A stretch of DNA of 64,000 nucleotides, taken from Chytriomyces cf. hyalinus JEL632. Its lineage: Eukaryota; Chytridiomycota; Chytridiomycetes; Chytridiales; Chytriomycetaceae. Shown one piece after another: positions 33,908 through 43,480 of the stretch. The position numbers and the translations under genes were made by a program. The DNA is taken from assembly GCA_025435555.1 (NCBI GenBank), contig JAIWWG010000018.1, forward strand, positions 310,001-374,000, given 5' to 3'. Numbering within the stretch: the first letter of the stretch is position 1; the number at the start of each line of letters is the position of its first letter. Below the pieces are notes generated by a model. It was not told where the DNA came from and did no database searches. It was given only the letters and a program-made list of their open reading frames with translations.

Positions 33908-34400
33908 TGAACTCGATGATATTGAAGATTTGATGCTACTGTATGTGCAAACAATGAGATTGGCACGTTGTCCGTCTACATTTTCGGACAGTTGCTTCAC
34001 CTGTTCAGCAATTTTGGAATGGTCGATGGCAATACTGCCGGTTTATTTCTTTTCATCTAGAGTAAATGGGATACGCAGAGGGCACTGATTTAAAGCGGAC
34101 GAAGGGTTGGTGAAGTCGTTTAGGATCACAATGTAAACCGGTGTTGATTTCAGTTGAAGAGCCGACCCGGATTCCCAACTCTTACAACTAATGAAAGCAT
34201 GGTGAAGTTCAAAAGGGATCCCTGGTCATGAATGCCACTTTCATGGAGCAACTTCACTTGCAACAGCGCGTCAGCGTCTTCAAAAAATTAGGCCATCAGC
34301 AAGATACAACCAGCTCCAGCCGATGAACAGATCCGTGCCCGTTTCACACCCAATTCTTTTCTTCAGACTCGAGCCATGATATTTACTGATATACATGTAT
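33908..34400. other. Spacer between BTB copy B and the F-box/ankyrin relic
   Basis: The first about 60 bp are the out-of-frame former C-terminus of copy B ('ADELDDIEDLML'). The rest has no coding or RNA signal I can support. Confidence 0.5.
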
Positions 34401-35168
34401 TCACAAAAAAACAAACGAGGGAGACGGATATAATTGGTATCTTTTACCATAAAATCCAGCATGTACCCAGAACAGCCGGACATCAAACAAGTCGTGCTGT
34501 ATAATCCACGTCGACAGTTTTACATGATCTTGAACAGATCTTCTGCGGGGTTCATTCGGATACTCCACCACCGTCCCCAACAGCATGAGGCATTCTGTGA
34601 AATCTGTCTTGATGCGTGATTCAGATGCCAGTTGTTGCCTCTTGGATATCATATATCTGCGCAGGAGCATCCAAGACTTTTGGGGATCGTGTGTTCCGCA
34701 TTCAAGGAAAAGTGTCTCCAATTGATTCCAAGAGAGGAAGCCGTGAACACCCTGGAAGATCATGGTAACCCGGCTGAAATCATCCAAATTGCTGCAGAGC
34801 TGGCGGATCGATTTGCGCAACGACTGATCAAAGATTGCAGCCATTTTTCCAGAAGCAGTCAGCATCGAATCTATGCGAAAGAGAGTCGACAAGTACTCCA
34901 TTTGGAAGGATTGAACTCGGACACTTGGATGCACCGTGAGTAGTTCCGTTATGAATTTGATCCTTCGTTCGCAGCTGCAGGTATGTGTCTGTGAATACCG
35001 CTTTGGTTGTTTGAAGATATTTGACCAAGGGTGAGTTTGGGGTTTCCAGTCGATCAATACACCGGCTCGTGTTTTCCATGGCGAGGGGACGAAAGTGAGG
35101 AATCGTTGGCAGCAGATTCAGAATTTCAAGCAGATTCTGGCTGTCATTGTCAATCAGAAATACGAGAC
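34401..35168 (-). pseudogene. F-box/ankyrin-like pseudogene (truncated paralogue of 38128-40036)
   Basis: Aligns with the C-terminal 220-plus residues of the intact paralogue ('HPSVRVQSFQMEYLSTLFRI', 'DSMLTASGKM', 'NQLETLF'). Two lesions are visible. About 17 bp present in the paralogue ('RVFNTA' codons, 38695-38712) are missing at about 34975, shifting frame. The whole N-terminal half, including the F-box, is deleted: the sequence jumps from the 'LIDNDSQN' codons straight into sequence matching the paralogue's upstream flank (compare 35150-35185 with 40108-40147). Confidence 0.82.
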
Positions 35169-35490
35169 TAGCCAGAAACATCGACTGAGTTATGTAAGAA
35201 GACGGGATAGGCGCTTTGTTAAAGCAATGATGATGAAATCGCGAGCGCGGTTAAAGTGAGCGTGTTTCGGGAGACAAGGATGCAGGGTGCACATAAGAGG
35301 GTATACATGAGCACGGGGGGGAGGGGGGGGGGGTTGGGCTGCACACGTTAACGGCTAAACATGAACCTGGTCTCTTGAACCAATACAAAACGAATGTTTG
35401 CCAGACGGGAAAAAAAACAGACAAGGTGAAAACCTCGATCAAAACCACCCTCTTTCAAAAATATTGAACAAAAAATCTGTTAATATGACT
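35169..35490. other. Spacer between duplication units, with poly-G
   Basis: Non-coding. Contains the G-run below and sequence related to the upstream flank of the intact F-box/ankyrin gene. Confidence 0.5.
35315..35338 (+). repeat. Poly-G tract
   Basis: Runs of G broken by one A and TT, capable of G-quadruplex formation. It is also a likely sequencing trouble spot. Confidence 0.8.
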
Positions 35491-35516
35491 ATCCTGAATG
35501 CGCGTAAAACGTGTCG

Positions 35517-37652
35517 TTCTAAATTCCGCATCTCTCGCAGTTTTTACGTGAAAACAACGAGTTACACTATGAGGCATCGCCGTTTCTTGTCGGGTGAGCA
35601 AGATGGATTTATGGATGGATGGATGGATATATGTGGATGTTTATGTATAGATGGATGTGTCTGTTTCAACTGCAAGCAAACTTAAGACTTGTATACACAG
35701 TGAGCGCAAGTGGGGTCTGAACGCACGACCAAACGGCCACTACGTAACCCCCAAACTAAGAAATGGCGTCGACGTGTTTGTACACATTAATACGGAGCCA
35801 GCATTTAAGTGCTGGCTGTCACGAAACAAAATTCACTTTACCATAAGTTTCTCGGAGCCGGAACCCGCTTCGTTTTCCGTCAACGTTTCAAGTCATGATC
35901 ATTGGTGGGAGATCCAGGTTTGTAACTGAGGCATGTTCATGATACCTCACGCTCACAGAATGTTTCTCATCAAGAACTCGAATGGCTGGTTCATGGGTGC
36001 CTGCTAATCAATTGGTGAAAGTGACGAATGATACCTTGACCATTCACATCGAGTTTGATGATGGACTAACTCTTGCCTCGGCAAGCTCTGCAACTGCTCT
36101 ACAATCACTGGATTCACAAACACTGTATCCTCTTTCCCCAGCCGCACATCATGACCCAGCCATGGAAAATGTGTTCGACAACGCAGCTCTCTCAGATTTT
36201 GCCTTCATTGCCGAAGGGAAACCAATCTACGTTCAGAAACACCTTTTGCTGCAAAAGTCTCCGCATGGAAAGTTCCAAACGATTTCCGTAGAGATTCGCC
36301 ACCCACTCATGGAAGTCTGCAGCAACCCGCCTGCACAATCCATCCCTTTGAATGTGTTCCCAACACAAGCTACACTGCACTACATTCATTTCTCGCGTTT
36401 CTGTATTCAGGACGACTCCCGCTACTTGAATCCGAAGAGACCGCGTCGGATGCACGTTTGCTTGGACAATTGTGTATCTTGGCGGAGTCGTTTGGGGTTA
36501 ACAGTTTGTACCGCTATTGCATCCGGCGTTTCGACACGCTGCTCAACGCAGCAAATGCGGTTGAATTGTTGCTGCTTTTCGGACATGAAAGCGACACTGT
36601 CCAGGAATTGATTGTGTCCCTGATTTGCAAGGAGTTTGGAGCAGTGAGGGAGACGACGGGGTTCCAAAGTTTGCTTTCAAGTTTTGTTGAACCTGGAGAC
36701 CGAGAGGAGCAATGCATGAAATCGAAACGGTTTTTGGCAGTTTTGCGGCGGTTGAAGACAGGAACTGCGGCAATGAGTGGTGGCAAATCACGAAGCGATG
36801 CACTGTTCACTCCGGCAGTTATGGATCCAGTCCGATCGGTTGCCTTTAGACAGCTTCTTTCCACGCCGTCTGTGGCAGATGTCCGATTCTTGATTGAAGG
36901 AAAAGTTGTGTTTGCGCAAAAATGCGTGTTGTCTTCATTATCGGACTTCTTCAGAAGCATGTTCAGCGGGGCCTGGAGTGAAGGAGGAGTGGACGATCAA
37001 GACAGGGTTTCAGTGGTCCGTATTGAAGACTTTTCGCATGCCACGTTTGTTGCGATGCTGAACTACATCGTGAGTGAGTTGACGGGGACTCTGTCTCAGA
37101 ACTTAATTCATTTTACATATTCTTTAGTACCTGTTGGAGTTGGACCCAGATGCAAGCTTGATGGAGCTGGGTCTCTTGTGTGGTTGCGCCGATAAGTATC
37201 AGATCACCAACCTTTCGTCTCTTGCACTCAATCGAATCTCATACGAAATGTGTCCAGAGACCCTTTCGCACTTCTTCTTTGCCTATGCGTACCGATATGA
37301 AGTGCTCTACATTTTGGCGCGAGGGTCCTTTGTGCGAAACTTCAACCTTGTCCGAAAAAGCACCGAGTTTGTGCGTGTCGTGCGTTCATACTGGGAATAT
37401 GAGGATGCCATTCGGAGCGGCATTTGGACAAAAATATTGATGCAGTTTACGGAATGGGGATATGAAGCCATGATGGTTTTGCCTGAAGAAAGCGGTGGAG
37501 TGGATGACTTGCTCCAGCCGTCTGAAGATGCAGACAGTTTGGATTCGACTGAGATGCAAGAGAACCCACTACCCGTTAAAATGGATGCCTGCGTCGATGG
37601 GTGCGCTGGTGAAGGGGCAGAAACGGATTCGGTTTCAGTGCGTGGTCCCTGA
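35517..37652 (+). pseudogene. MATH-BTB-BTB copy C, frameshifted
   Basis: The MATH part is partly recognisable ('KIHFTISFSEPEPASFSV', then 'NSNGWFMVPANQLVKVT') but starts in a GGAT-like repeat (about 35609-35640) with out-of-frame codons. In BTB1 a one-base deletion near 36248 (copy A CACTTTATTGCTGC, here CACCTTTTGCTGC) throws the frame off just before the shared tract 36284-37179. The tract itself retains intact BTB2 codons from 36458 on. The C-terminal exon (37137-37652) is 'ELDPDASLMELGLLCGCAD' and then diverges from copy B. Probably non-functional, unless the shift is an assembly error. Confidence 0.75.
36284..37179 (+). repeat. 896-bp tract shared with 32488-33383 (copy C side)
   Basis: See the copy B side. 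The tract begins inside BTB1 (TTCCGTAGAG) and ends within the last exon (GTCTCTTGT), with clear divergence on both sides. Confidence 0.88.
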
Positions 37653-38127
37653 TGTTGGGAATCCTTGTGATGAGCTGGATGTTATTGAAGATTTGGCGCA
37701 GTATTATGAACAAACCTGGAGTATGGGAAGTCGTCCGTCCGCAGTTTCGGACGGAAATGGCTGTGTTTCTTTTTTTTTTTTCGTTCAAGACAACCAACAT
37801 CATAAAAATGTTCTTGTCCAGATTCTGTCCGGATTTGTGTCAGCAGTGTTCAACAGATTGGGGCAAAATCAACACGTGAAATCAGAGTTGCCAGCATAAA
37901 CCCTGCTTCTGCAGTTAACAGACCAGCCTCCATCAGTAAGATGCAACCAGCACCAGCTTGAAAATTAGGAGTCCCTTTGCTGCGCGATGACGATTATCAT
38001 TAAGAGAACGGTGGTAAATGGCATTGCAAAGTCAGCACTGCATAAACAAAGACTCTCACGCGCGATGAGCAAAGTAGCCAGTTACAAAAATAACAATGTA
38101 CATGTATTACACAGAAACTGACAATAT
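37653..38127. other. Spacer between BTB copy C and the F-box/ankyrin gene
   Basis: Starts with out-of-frame remnant 'DELDVIEDLAQ' of the BTB C-terminus. The remainder carries a T-run (about 37770) but no supported gene. Confidence 0.5.
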
Positions 38128-40036
38128 TCAAATGAAAAAAGGAGGATCGACGTGGTGACTTTTACCATAAAATCCAGCAGCCTCCAAAAACACCTGCACA
38201 GCCTTCAACTTGCGCTGTGCAATCCATGCCGACAGCTTCACATGATCGTGAACAGATATTCTGTGTGGATCATCCGGAAACTCCACTACGGTCCCCAACA
38301 ACATGATACATTTTGTAAAATCTGCCTTGACACGTGATTCAGATGCCAGTTGCTGCCTCTTGGCTATCATATGTCTGAGCAGGAGCATCCAAGATTCTTG
38401 GGGACCGCCTGTTCCGGATTCAACGAACAACGTCTCCAATTGATTCCAAGAGAGGAAGCCGTTAACGTCCTTTAAGATCATGGTGGCTCGGCTGCAATCA
38501 TTCTTATTCTCGTGAATTTGGTGAATCGATTTGCACAAAGATTGATCAAAGATTGCAGTCATTTTTCCAGAAGCAGTGAGCATCGAATCTATGCGAAAGA
38601 GAGTCGACAAGTACTCCATTTGGAAGGATTGAACTCGGACACTTGGATGCACCGCGAGTAGTTCCGTTGTGAATTTGATCCTTCGTTCGCAGGCCGTGTT
38701 GAAGACGCGCTGCAGGTATGTGTCTGTGAATACCGCTTGGGTTGTTTGAAGATATTTGACCAAGGGTGAGTTTGGGGTTTCCAGTCGATCAATACACCGG
38801 CTCGTGTTTTCCATTGTGAGGGGCCGAAAGCGAGTAATTGTCGGCAGCAGATTCAAAATTTCAAACAGATTCTGGCTGTCATTGTCAATCAGAAGATGAA
38901 TGAGATCCTCACTGCTGGTAACTAAGGTTGCAATAACATGATTGAGGATGTGCTCTAGAGTCCGGATGGAGCCATGTGGTATACACCGCAGAAGATTGAG
39001 GCATAGCGTGATTGACATTGATTCAGGGACTAAAGTCGGTGGCGACACGCAGTTTCTAACAACATCAGAGTTTCCTTCCATCACGGAAATAAGACCATTG
39101 CCATTCGGAACTCGGCTATCTGATAAAAGAGTTCGCAAGGCTTCGACGTGGTCGCATATTTTGAAGAGGGCGTAGTCGTTGTCGGTTGGATCCACTCGAG
39201 GATCTTGCAGCAAAACCGCGATCGTCTCACAATGGTTGTTCCTGATAGCTTGCTGAAGCAGCTCATTCCGTCTATGAGAAACATTCAAACCGCGATTTAC
39301 AAGCACCTGCACGACTTTATGCCATCCCAATTCAACAGCGCGTGTGTGGAACATGTCAGATGTGCGTAAGCTGTTGTGATGCTGAAGAATTTGCAATGCC
39401 ACGTCTCCCGAGCGTTCCCAGATGCACACCCAGTCAAGGAAATGGGATGTTGCCGAAGGGCCCATCTCTCCTCGCATTAATAAATGTTGTGCAATTCGGT
39501 TCCCGTGAGTTTTGCTCACACGGAGCCAGTTCGTGTGAGCGGTACTCACACGAAGCCAGCTCGTTGCAGTATGGCGTACTAACTCTCTGTTCGTTGCCGA
39601 GCGTTCAAATCCGAATCTTAGTCGCGGGCGGTGTTGAAACGAGCCATGGACGTGGTAAAAGTCGTCACCCCAGTTCCGAAAGTAAGTGCGTTGCGGCGCG
39701 ACAAAGAGATGGCGGAATATTTGGATGAGATACGGAACCGGTAACGTCATCAGTGCACTTTCGATGGTTTTAAAGAGGTGGATACTGCTGCTAAGCGCGA
39801 GCACGGCCTTGAAGTGTCTGGCTGCGAATGACAGGTCTGAGAGCAGGTATAGGGCAAGCACACGTGAGGATACTGCTGCACGGTGAAGGTGCTGATCGAT
39901 GGGGAGGTTGAGGAGGACCTGCATGAGAAGTTCAGGCGGGAGGCATTCGAGCGAGGCCCTGCCAACAAATGAGTCAGATGAGGTGTGGTTGTTGTTGCAC
40001 AACCGACCTTGGAAGTGGCAGCGCTGGCTCCGTCAT
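38128..40036 (-). CDS. F-box/ankyrin-like protein (intact paralogue)
   Basis: Exon 1 (40036-40008, 'MTEPALPLPR') and exon 2 (39958-38128) join in frame to 619 aa. An F-box follows at once: 'SLECLPPELLMQVLLNLP', 'HRAAVSSRVLALYLLSD'. The middle has ankyrin-like helix pairs ('AVELGWHKVVQVLVNRGLNV', 'AIRNNHCETIAVLLQDPRVD', 'EALRTLLSD') resembling chytrid F-box/ankyrin families. The C-terminal 350 residues are helical with no known domain. An imperfect duplication 'SWLRVSTAHTNWLRVSKTH' lies near residue 145. It is the complete partner of the truncated copy at 34.4-35.2 kb. A role as SCF substrate receptor is inferred. Acceptor TTGGCAG supports the short first exon. Confidence 0.75.
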
Positions 40037-40548
40037 TCGTGGTGTAACCAAACCGTATTTGTTCGGTCTTTTTTCACCCACACTTATCCACCTTGCAAAC
40101 TTAAGCAAAAAAAACGAGACTAACCAGAAACATCGACTGAGTTATGTTAATGGGACTCTTACGCGTGGGCATCAATCAAGTCAACTGTTTACCCGTTCAG
40201 CTCCTTCTTGGGTTCAAATGCGGCATGCGATACCCCGACTGCTGGTTCATTTGTTTCACTGAGAGTTACATGGGATAGTAAGAAGATGGGATTGACGTGT
40301 TGCTAAAGTGGGCGCGTTGATTTGCCAACAAGACCGCGCTCATAATACCGTGAGCGCGGCTTTTTAGGATTATGAGCAACAGGAAAAACGGAATCGACAA
40401 GAAAATCCACCGAATTCATGCCATTGAACCAGGTTTACTAAAAAACTCAATATTCTTCCACAGCAAGTTTTATGACGTGAGTGATAGTGATGGGAAACCC
40501 AGCACATGTCCGCATAGAATATGTTTTTCATTTATTGATAAAACCGCA
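40037..40548. other. Intergenic with a strong hairpin
   Basis: Non-coding apart from the hairpin below; contains the upstream flank that also appears at 35150-35185. Confidence 0.5.
40334..40365 (+). other. Perfect 9-bp hairpin followed by T-run
   Basis: CCGCGCTCA (40334-40342) and TGAGCGCGG (40351-40359) pair around an 8-nt loop, followed by CTTTTT. It resembles a bacterial intrinsic terminator or the 3' end of a Pol III small RNA. No promoter boxes were found upstream. Confidence 0.5.
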
Positions 40549-42367
40549 TCAACGACCGTCTTGTTCCTGGTATAATCCCTCCTCCACAATACGAGGACTA
40601 ACGACAACTGCCGTTGTCGGAGACACCACCATCTCAGTCTGTACCGTTTTTGAAAACGATTGTTGGTCGACTGAAACGCCGTCCAAACTGTCAAAATCAG
40701 AATCTCCACGAAAGTCATCACGGTCCTGCACACCCACTGGTGGTATCCCCACGTTTGTTTGCTGGGTTGGCGGTGTATCTATGCAATGGCACGCCCGCCC
40801 TGTCTTCACTGCTGTCTCGCCGCAAATCCGAATCAGCTTTTGTATGACTGATGTTTCAATACGCCGTCCGTTTCTCCAGCGCCGCGCACTTCCTGAAGTG
40901 ATCTCCAGATATTCGAACGTTGTCAATTTCAGAATGATGAGGCGTGTGTGAAATAGTAGCAGCGATCCGATTGACAGGCAGAGACCCACGGCAAATATTG
41001 CGTATGCAAGCGTGAAGCCGAGGACCGTGTATTGTACTCCAGGAGATAGATAATCTGAAGTCGAGAATCTGTTCAAGGCTGTTGTGTCGATGTTAGTGCG
41101 GGCTTGAAGGACTTCAAAGAACATTCCGCTCAACTGAGGTTTCGCCAGAGTTCGGCATTTGTGAAATAAGCCACGAACGCGTAAATGGAAAGAGCGCCAA
41201 AGCAGCCAGATGATACCGTGCCGAGGAGCACGGTGATGAAAAAGGCTTTATAGTTGGCCTTCCCGATGCAGCAGCTGAGATACGGGCAGTGATGGTCAAA
41301 GACAGCCACGCATTTGTTGCACGGCTGCCAAAAACCGCGTTATTCTCCCGAAATGTGACAAGAGCACAGCAAGAAGTGAAGATGAAATACCTTGCAATGC
41401 TTGGTATCCGGAGCAACGACGACGTTGCACACGCCGCAATGGAGCGTTTCTCTGTCAATCACTGGGAACCCGATCGCTTTCACAAAGTCAAGGTTTCTTG
41501 GCACTCCAGAGTTGCGCACATTGCGATCTTGCGGGTCGATGGACATTGTGTAAATCGTTGTTGCAAATTGCAGTGTTGACAGGATGATGGACATGGCTAG
41601 CGCCATTTGCTGATACAGTGGCAGTATGAAGCAGAGAAGATAGCCCCAAAACCCGACACCCAAAATGATCCATGAAAACCAGTGTAGAATCATCAGCGCT
41701 GCAAAGTTAAACTTCAGAATATCGTTTCCAAAAGATTGACGAAAAACGAACTCCAAAGATTACCATGAACCGGCGCCTGCCATCCGTCTCGCCGGAACCA
41801 GGCATTGAATATCTGCGGTTCAAACTTATTCGAACCGTAAAACTGGTTTTGCGAAATGATGACCAACGGCATTTTCATCATTTTCGCTTGAGTTCTTCTT
41901 TCGACACGCGTACTTCGAGGTATCTCAGGGGTAGTTTGTGTGGTGCATAGGATATCTGTTGGAATCCTCGGAGTTTGTGGTTCTACTCGGTGTGTCTGAA
42001 AAATCATGGCGCGATCTTCGAGGGATGACCAGCGATTGACTGTTTTTGCGGAATCGAAGAACGCGGTTTCGGGTTCTTTGACCGAGTCTAAGCTGTGGCT
42101 GCTTTCGAACGATGCGGTTTGCAGGATTTCTTTTTTATCCAGACAGAGCGGCTCTGCTGCGGCCGATGTTTGGATCATTTGGGTTTGCGACTCGGTCGTA
42201 TGAAATTTGGCCGGCAGAGCGGTCATGTCGAGGTCATTTTGCGAGGATAACTGGCGGCACTGTGCGCTTTGAACGCGTCTCTTTGGTTTCAGCGAGACTC
42301 TTAAAGACGGCGAATCTACACCGGTTGTTGCTTCCCTTCGTCGGACGGAGGCCAGCGCGTTGTCCAT
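40549..42367 (-). CDS. DHHC-type protein S-acyltransferase (palmitoyltransferase)
   Basis: ATG 42367 opens a long cytosolic N-terminus. An intron (41762-about 41698) leads into the first transmembrane segments ('HWFSWIILGVGFWGYLLCF', 'MALAMSIILSTLQFATTIY'). The cysteine-rich domain follows: 'TLHCGVCNVVVAPDTKHC', then across an intron 'PCNKCVAVFDHHCPYLSCC', containing the catalytic DHHC. Further TM segments come on either side of the next intron ('AFFITVLLGTVSSGCFGAL', 'YTVLGFTLAYAIFAVGLCL'), then the conserved TTxE motif 'LTTFEYLE'. The C-terminal tail has no TM. The reaction is transfer of palmitate to protein cysteines in Golgi/ER/plasma membranes. Stop at 40549. Substrates unknown. Confidence 0.92.
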
Positions 42368-42497
42368 CGTTATTTTGGGTCAACTTAAAAAGTGACAATC
42401 TCTTTGTCATTTTAAGCCTAAAAGTCCATTGCAATGTTTTTACTTTGTCTTCAAATAAACGGAACTGACACAGACTTAAAAACGGCTTCTCCCACTT

Positions 42498-43259
42498 TCA
42501 AGGCATGGATTCACGGTTGCCACCCCACCACTTGAGAATGTTTTGTTTGCCGTAAGCCTCCCTCGGAAAGCGTTCCAGCGTGTGAAACGCAGTCTTTCCC
42601 TCACGCCCTTCCCCGTCGTCATGAAACGGCTTCCCTCCCGCCTTCGCATGTCCCCAAACCCACCCCACCTCACTACTCGTAGTACACGGCGTGCGGTACT
42701 TTTCCGCCGGCATCCTGGCACGAATCAAGTGTGGCACGTGATAACTTATCAACCAATCGGAGACAATCGGATCGTCTTCCGGCATTACGAGACCGGGAGG
42801 CAGTTTCGAAGGGAGACCTGATGCGTGGATTTTCGATGCGGAGACGGCGCGTGTGGCTTTTGTAGGTTGTTTAGAGTTTGTGGTCGTCGCGTTTTCCGGT
42901 GAACTTGCTTGTGTCGTGGGATGGATAGAATTCTTGGAAATTGGAGGCAGCTTTTGTCGCTTATTGGTGTGGTTTGCACGCGCTTGCTTGATGGACTCTT
43001 CGTTCTCCTGGTGGATCGGAAGCAGCGATTCAATATTTTCATGAGTATACACTATGCTCTTACAATCATCGCGTCTTTCATGAAGCCGTAGTATCGCTCC
43101 CAATTTTGCGCCGTGGTTAGTTCGTATTGAATCGTTTGTCGCCTGCGAGAAAAAGAAGGGGTTTCAATGAGAGGCAATATCACCACGGAGACTCGATGGC
43201 TACCAAATTGCCGCGTCATGGACCGCGTTTCTCACTCTGGGTTGCTGTTTTGCGGCCAT
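42498..43259 (-). CDS. LLC1/CIMIP1-like (C20orf85 family) putative axonemal protein
   Basis: Exons 43259-43204, 43142-43064 and 43007-42498 join to 214 aa. The N-terminus 'MAAKQQPRVRNAVHDAAIWR' with 'ELTTAQNWERYYGFMKD' matches the pattern of metazoan C20orf85 (Met-Ala-x-Lys, IW, NW...GF). The end 'TSSEVGWVWG' ... 'LERFPREAYGKQNILKWW' resembles the LLC1-family C-terminal block. In animals this small protein is a ciliary microtubule inner protein, which would fit flagellated zoospores. The linker is Lys/Ser/Pro-rich. The family call rests on remembered motif spacing, so it is tentative; the splice model itself is well supported by frame continuity. Confidence 0.6.
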
Positions 43260-43480
43260 TGTTTGCTTCTAAATTTTCAAAAACCTGGAGTCAGGTCACT
43301 GCAGTCGGAAGAGAACTTGGAAGTTTGGATTGCCGCGAATGAAAGTTAGATTTGCAAAGATCAGAAATGGGACTCCTCGTACGCAAACTGAAAGGCGTAA
43401 ATCCAAAATAAACAATCGAAACCCTAACCTGACAAACTTGCAAACATTTTTAAAATCATGGCTGACAACAGCAACCAGCC

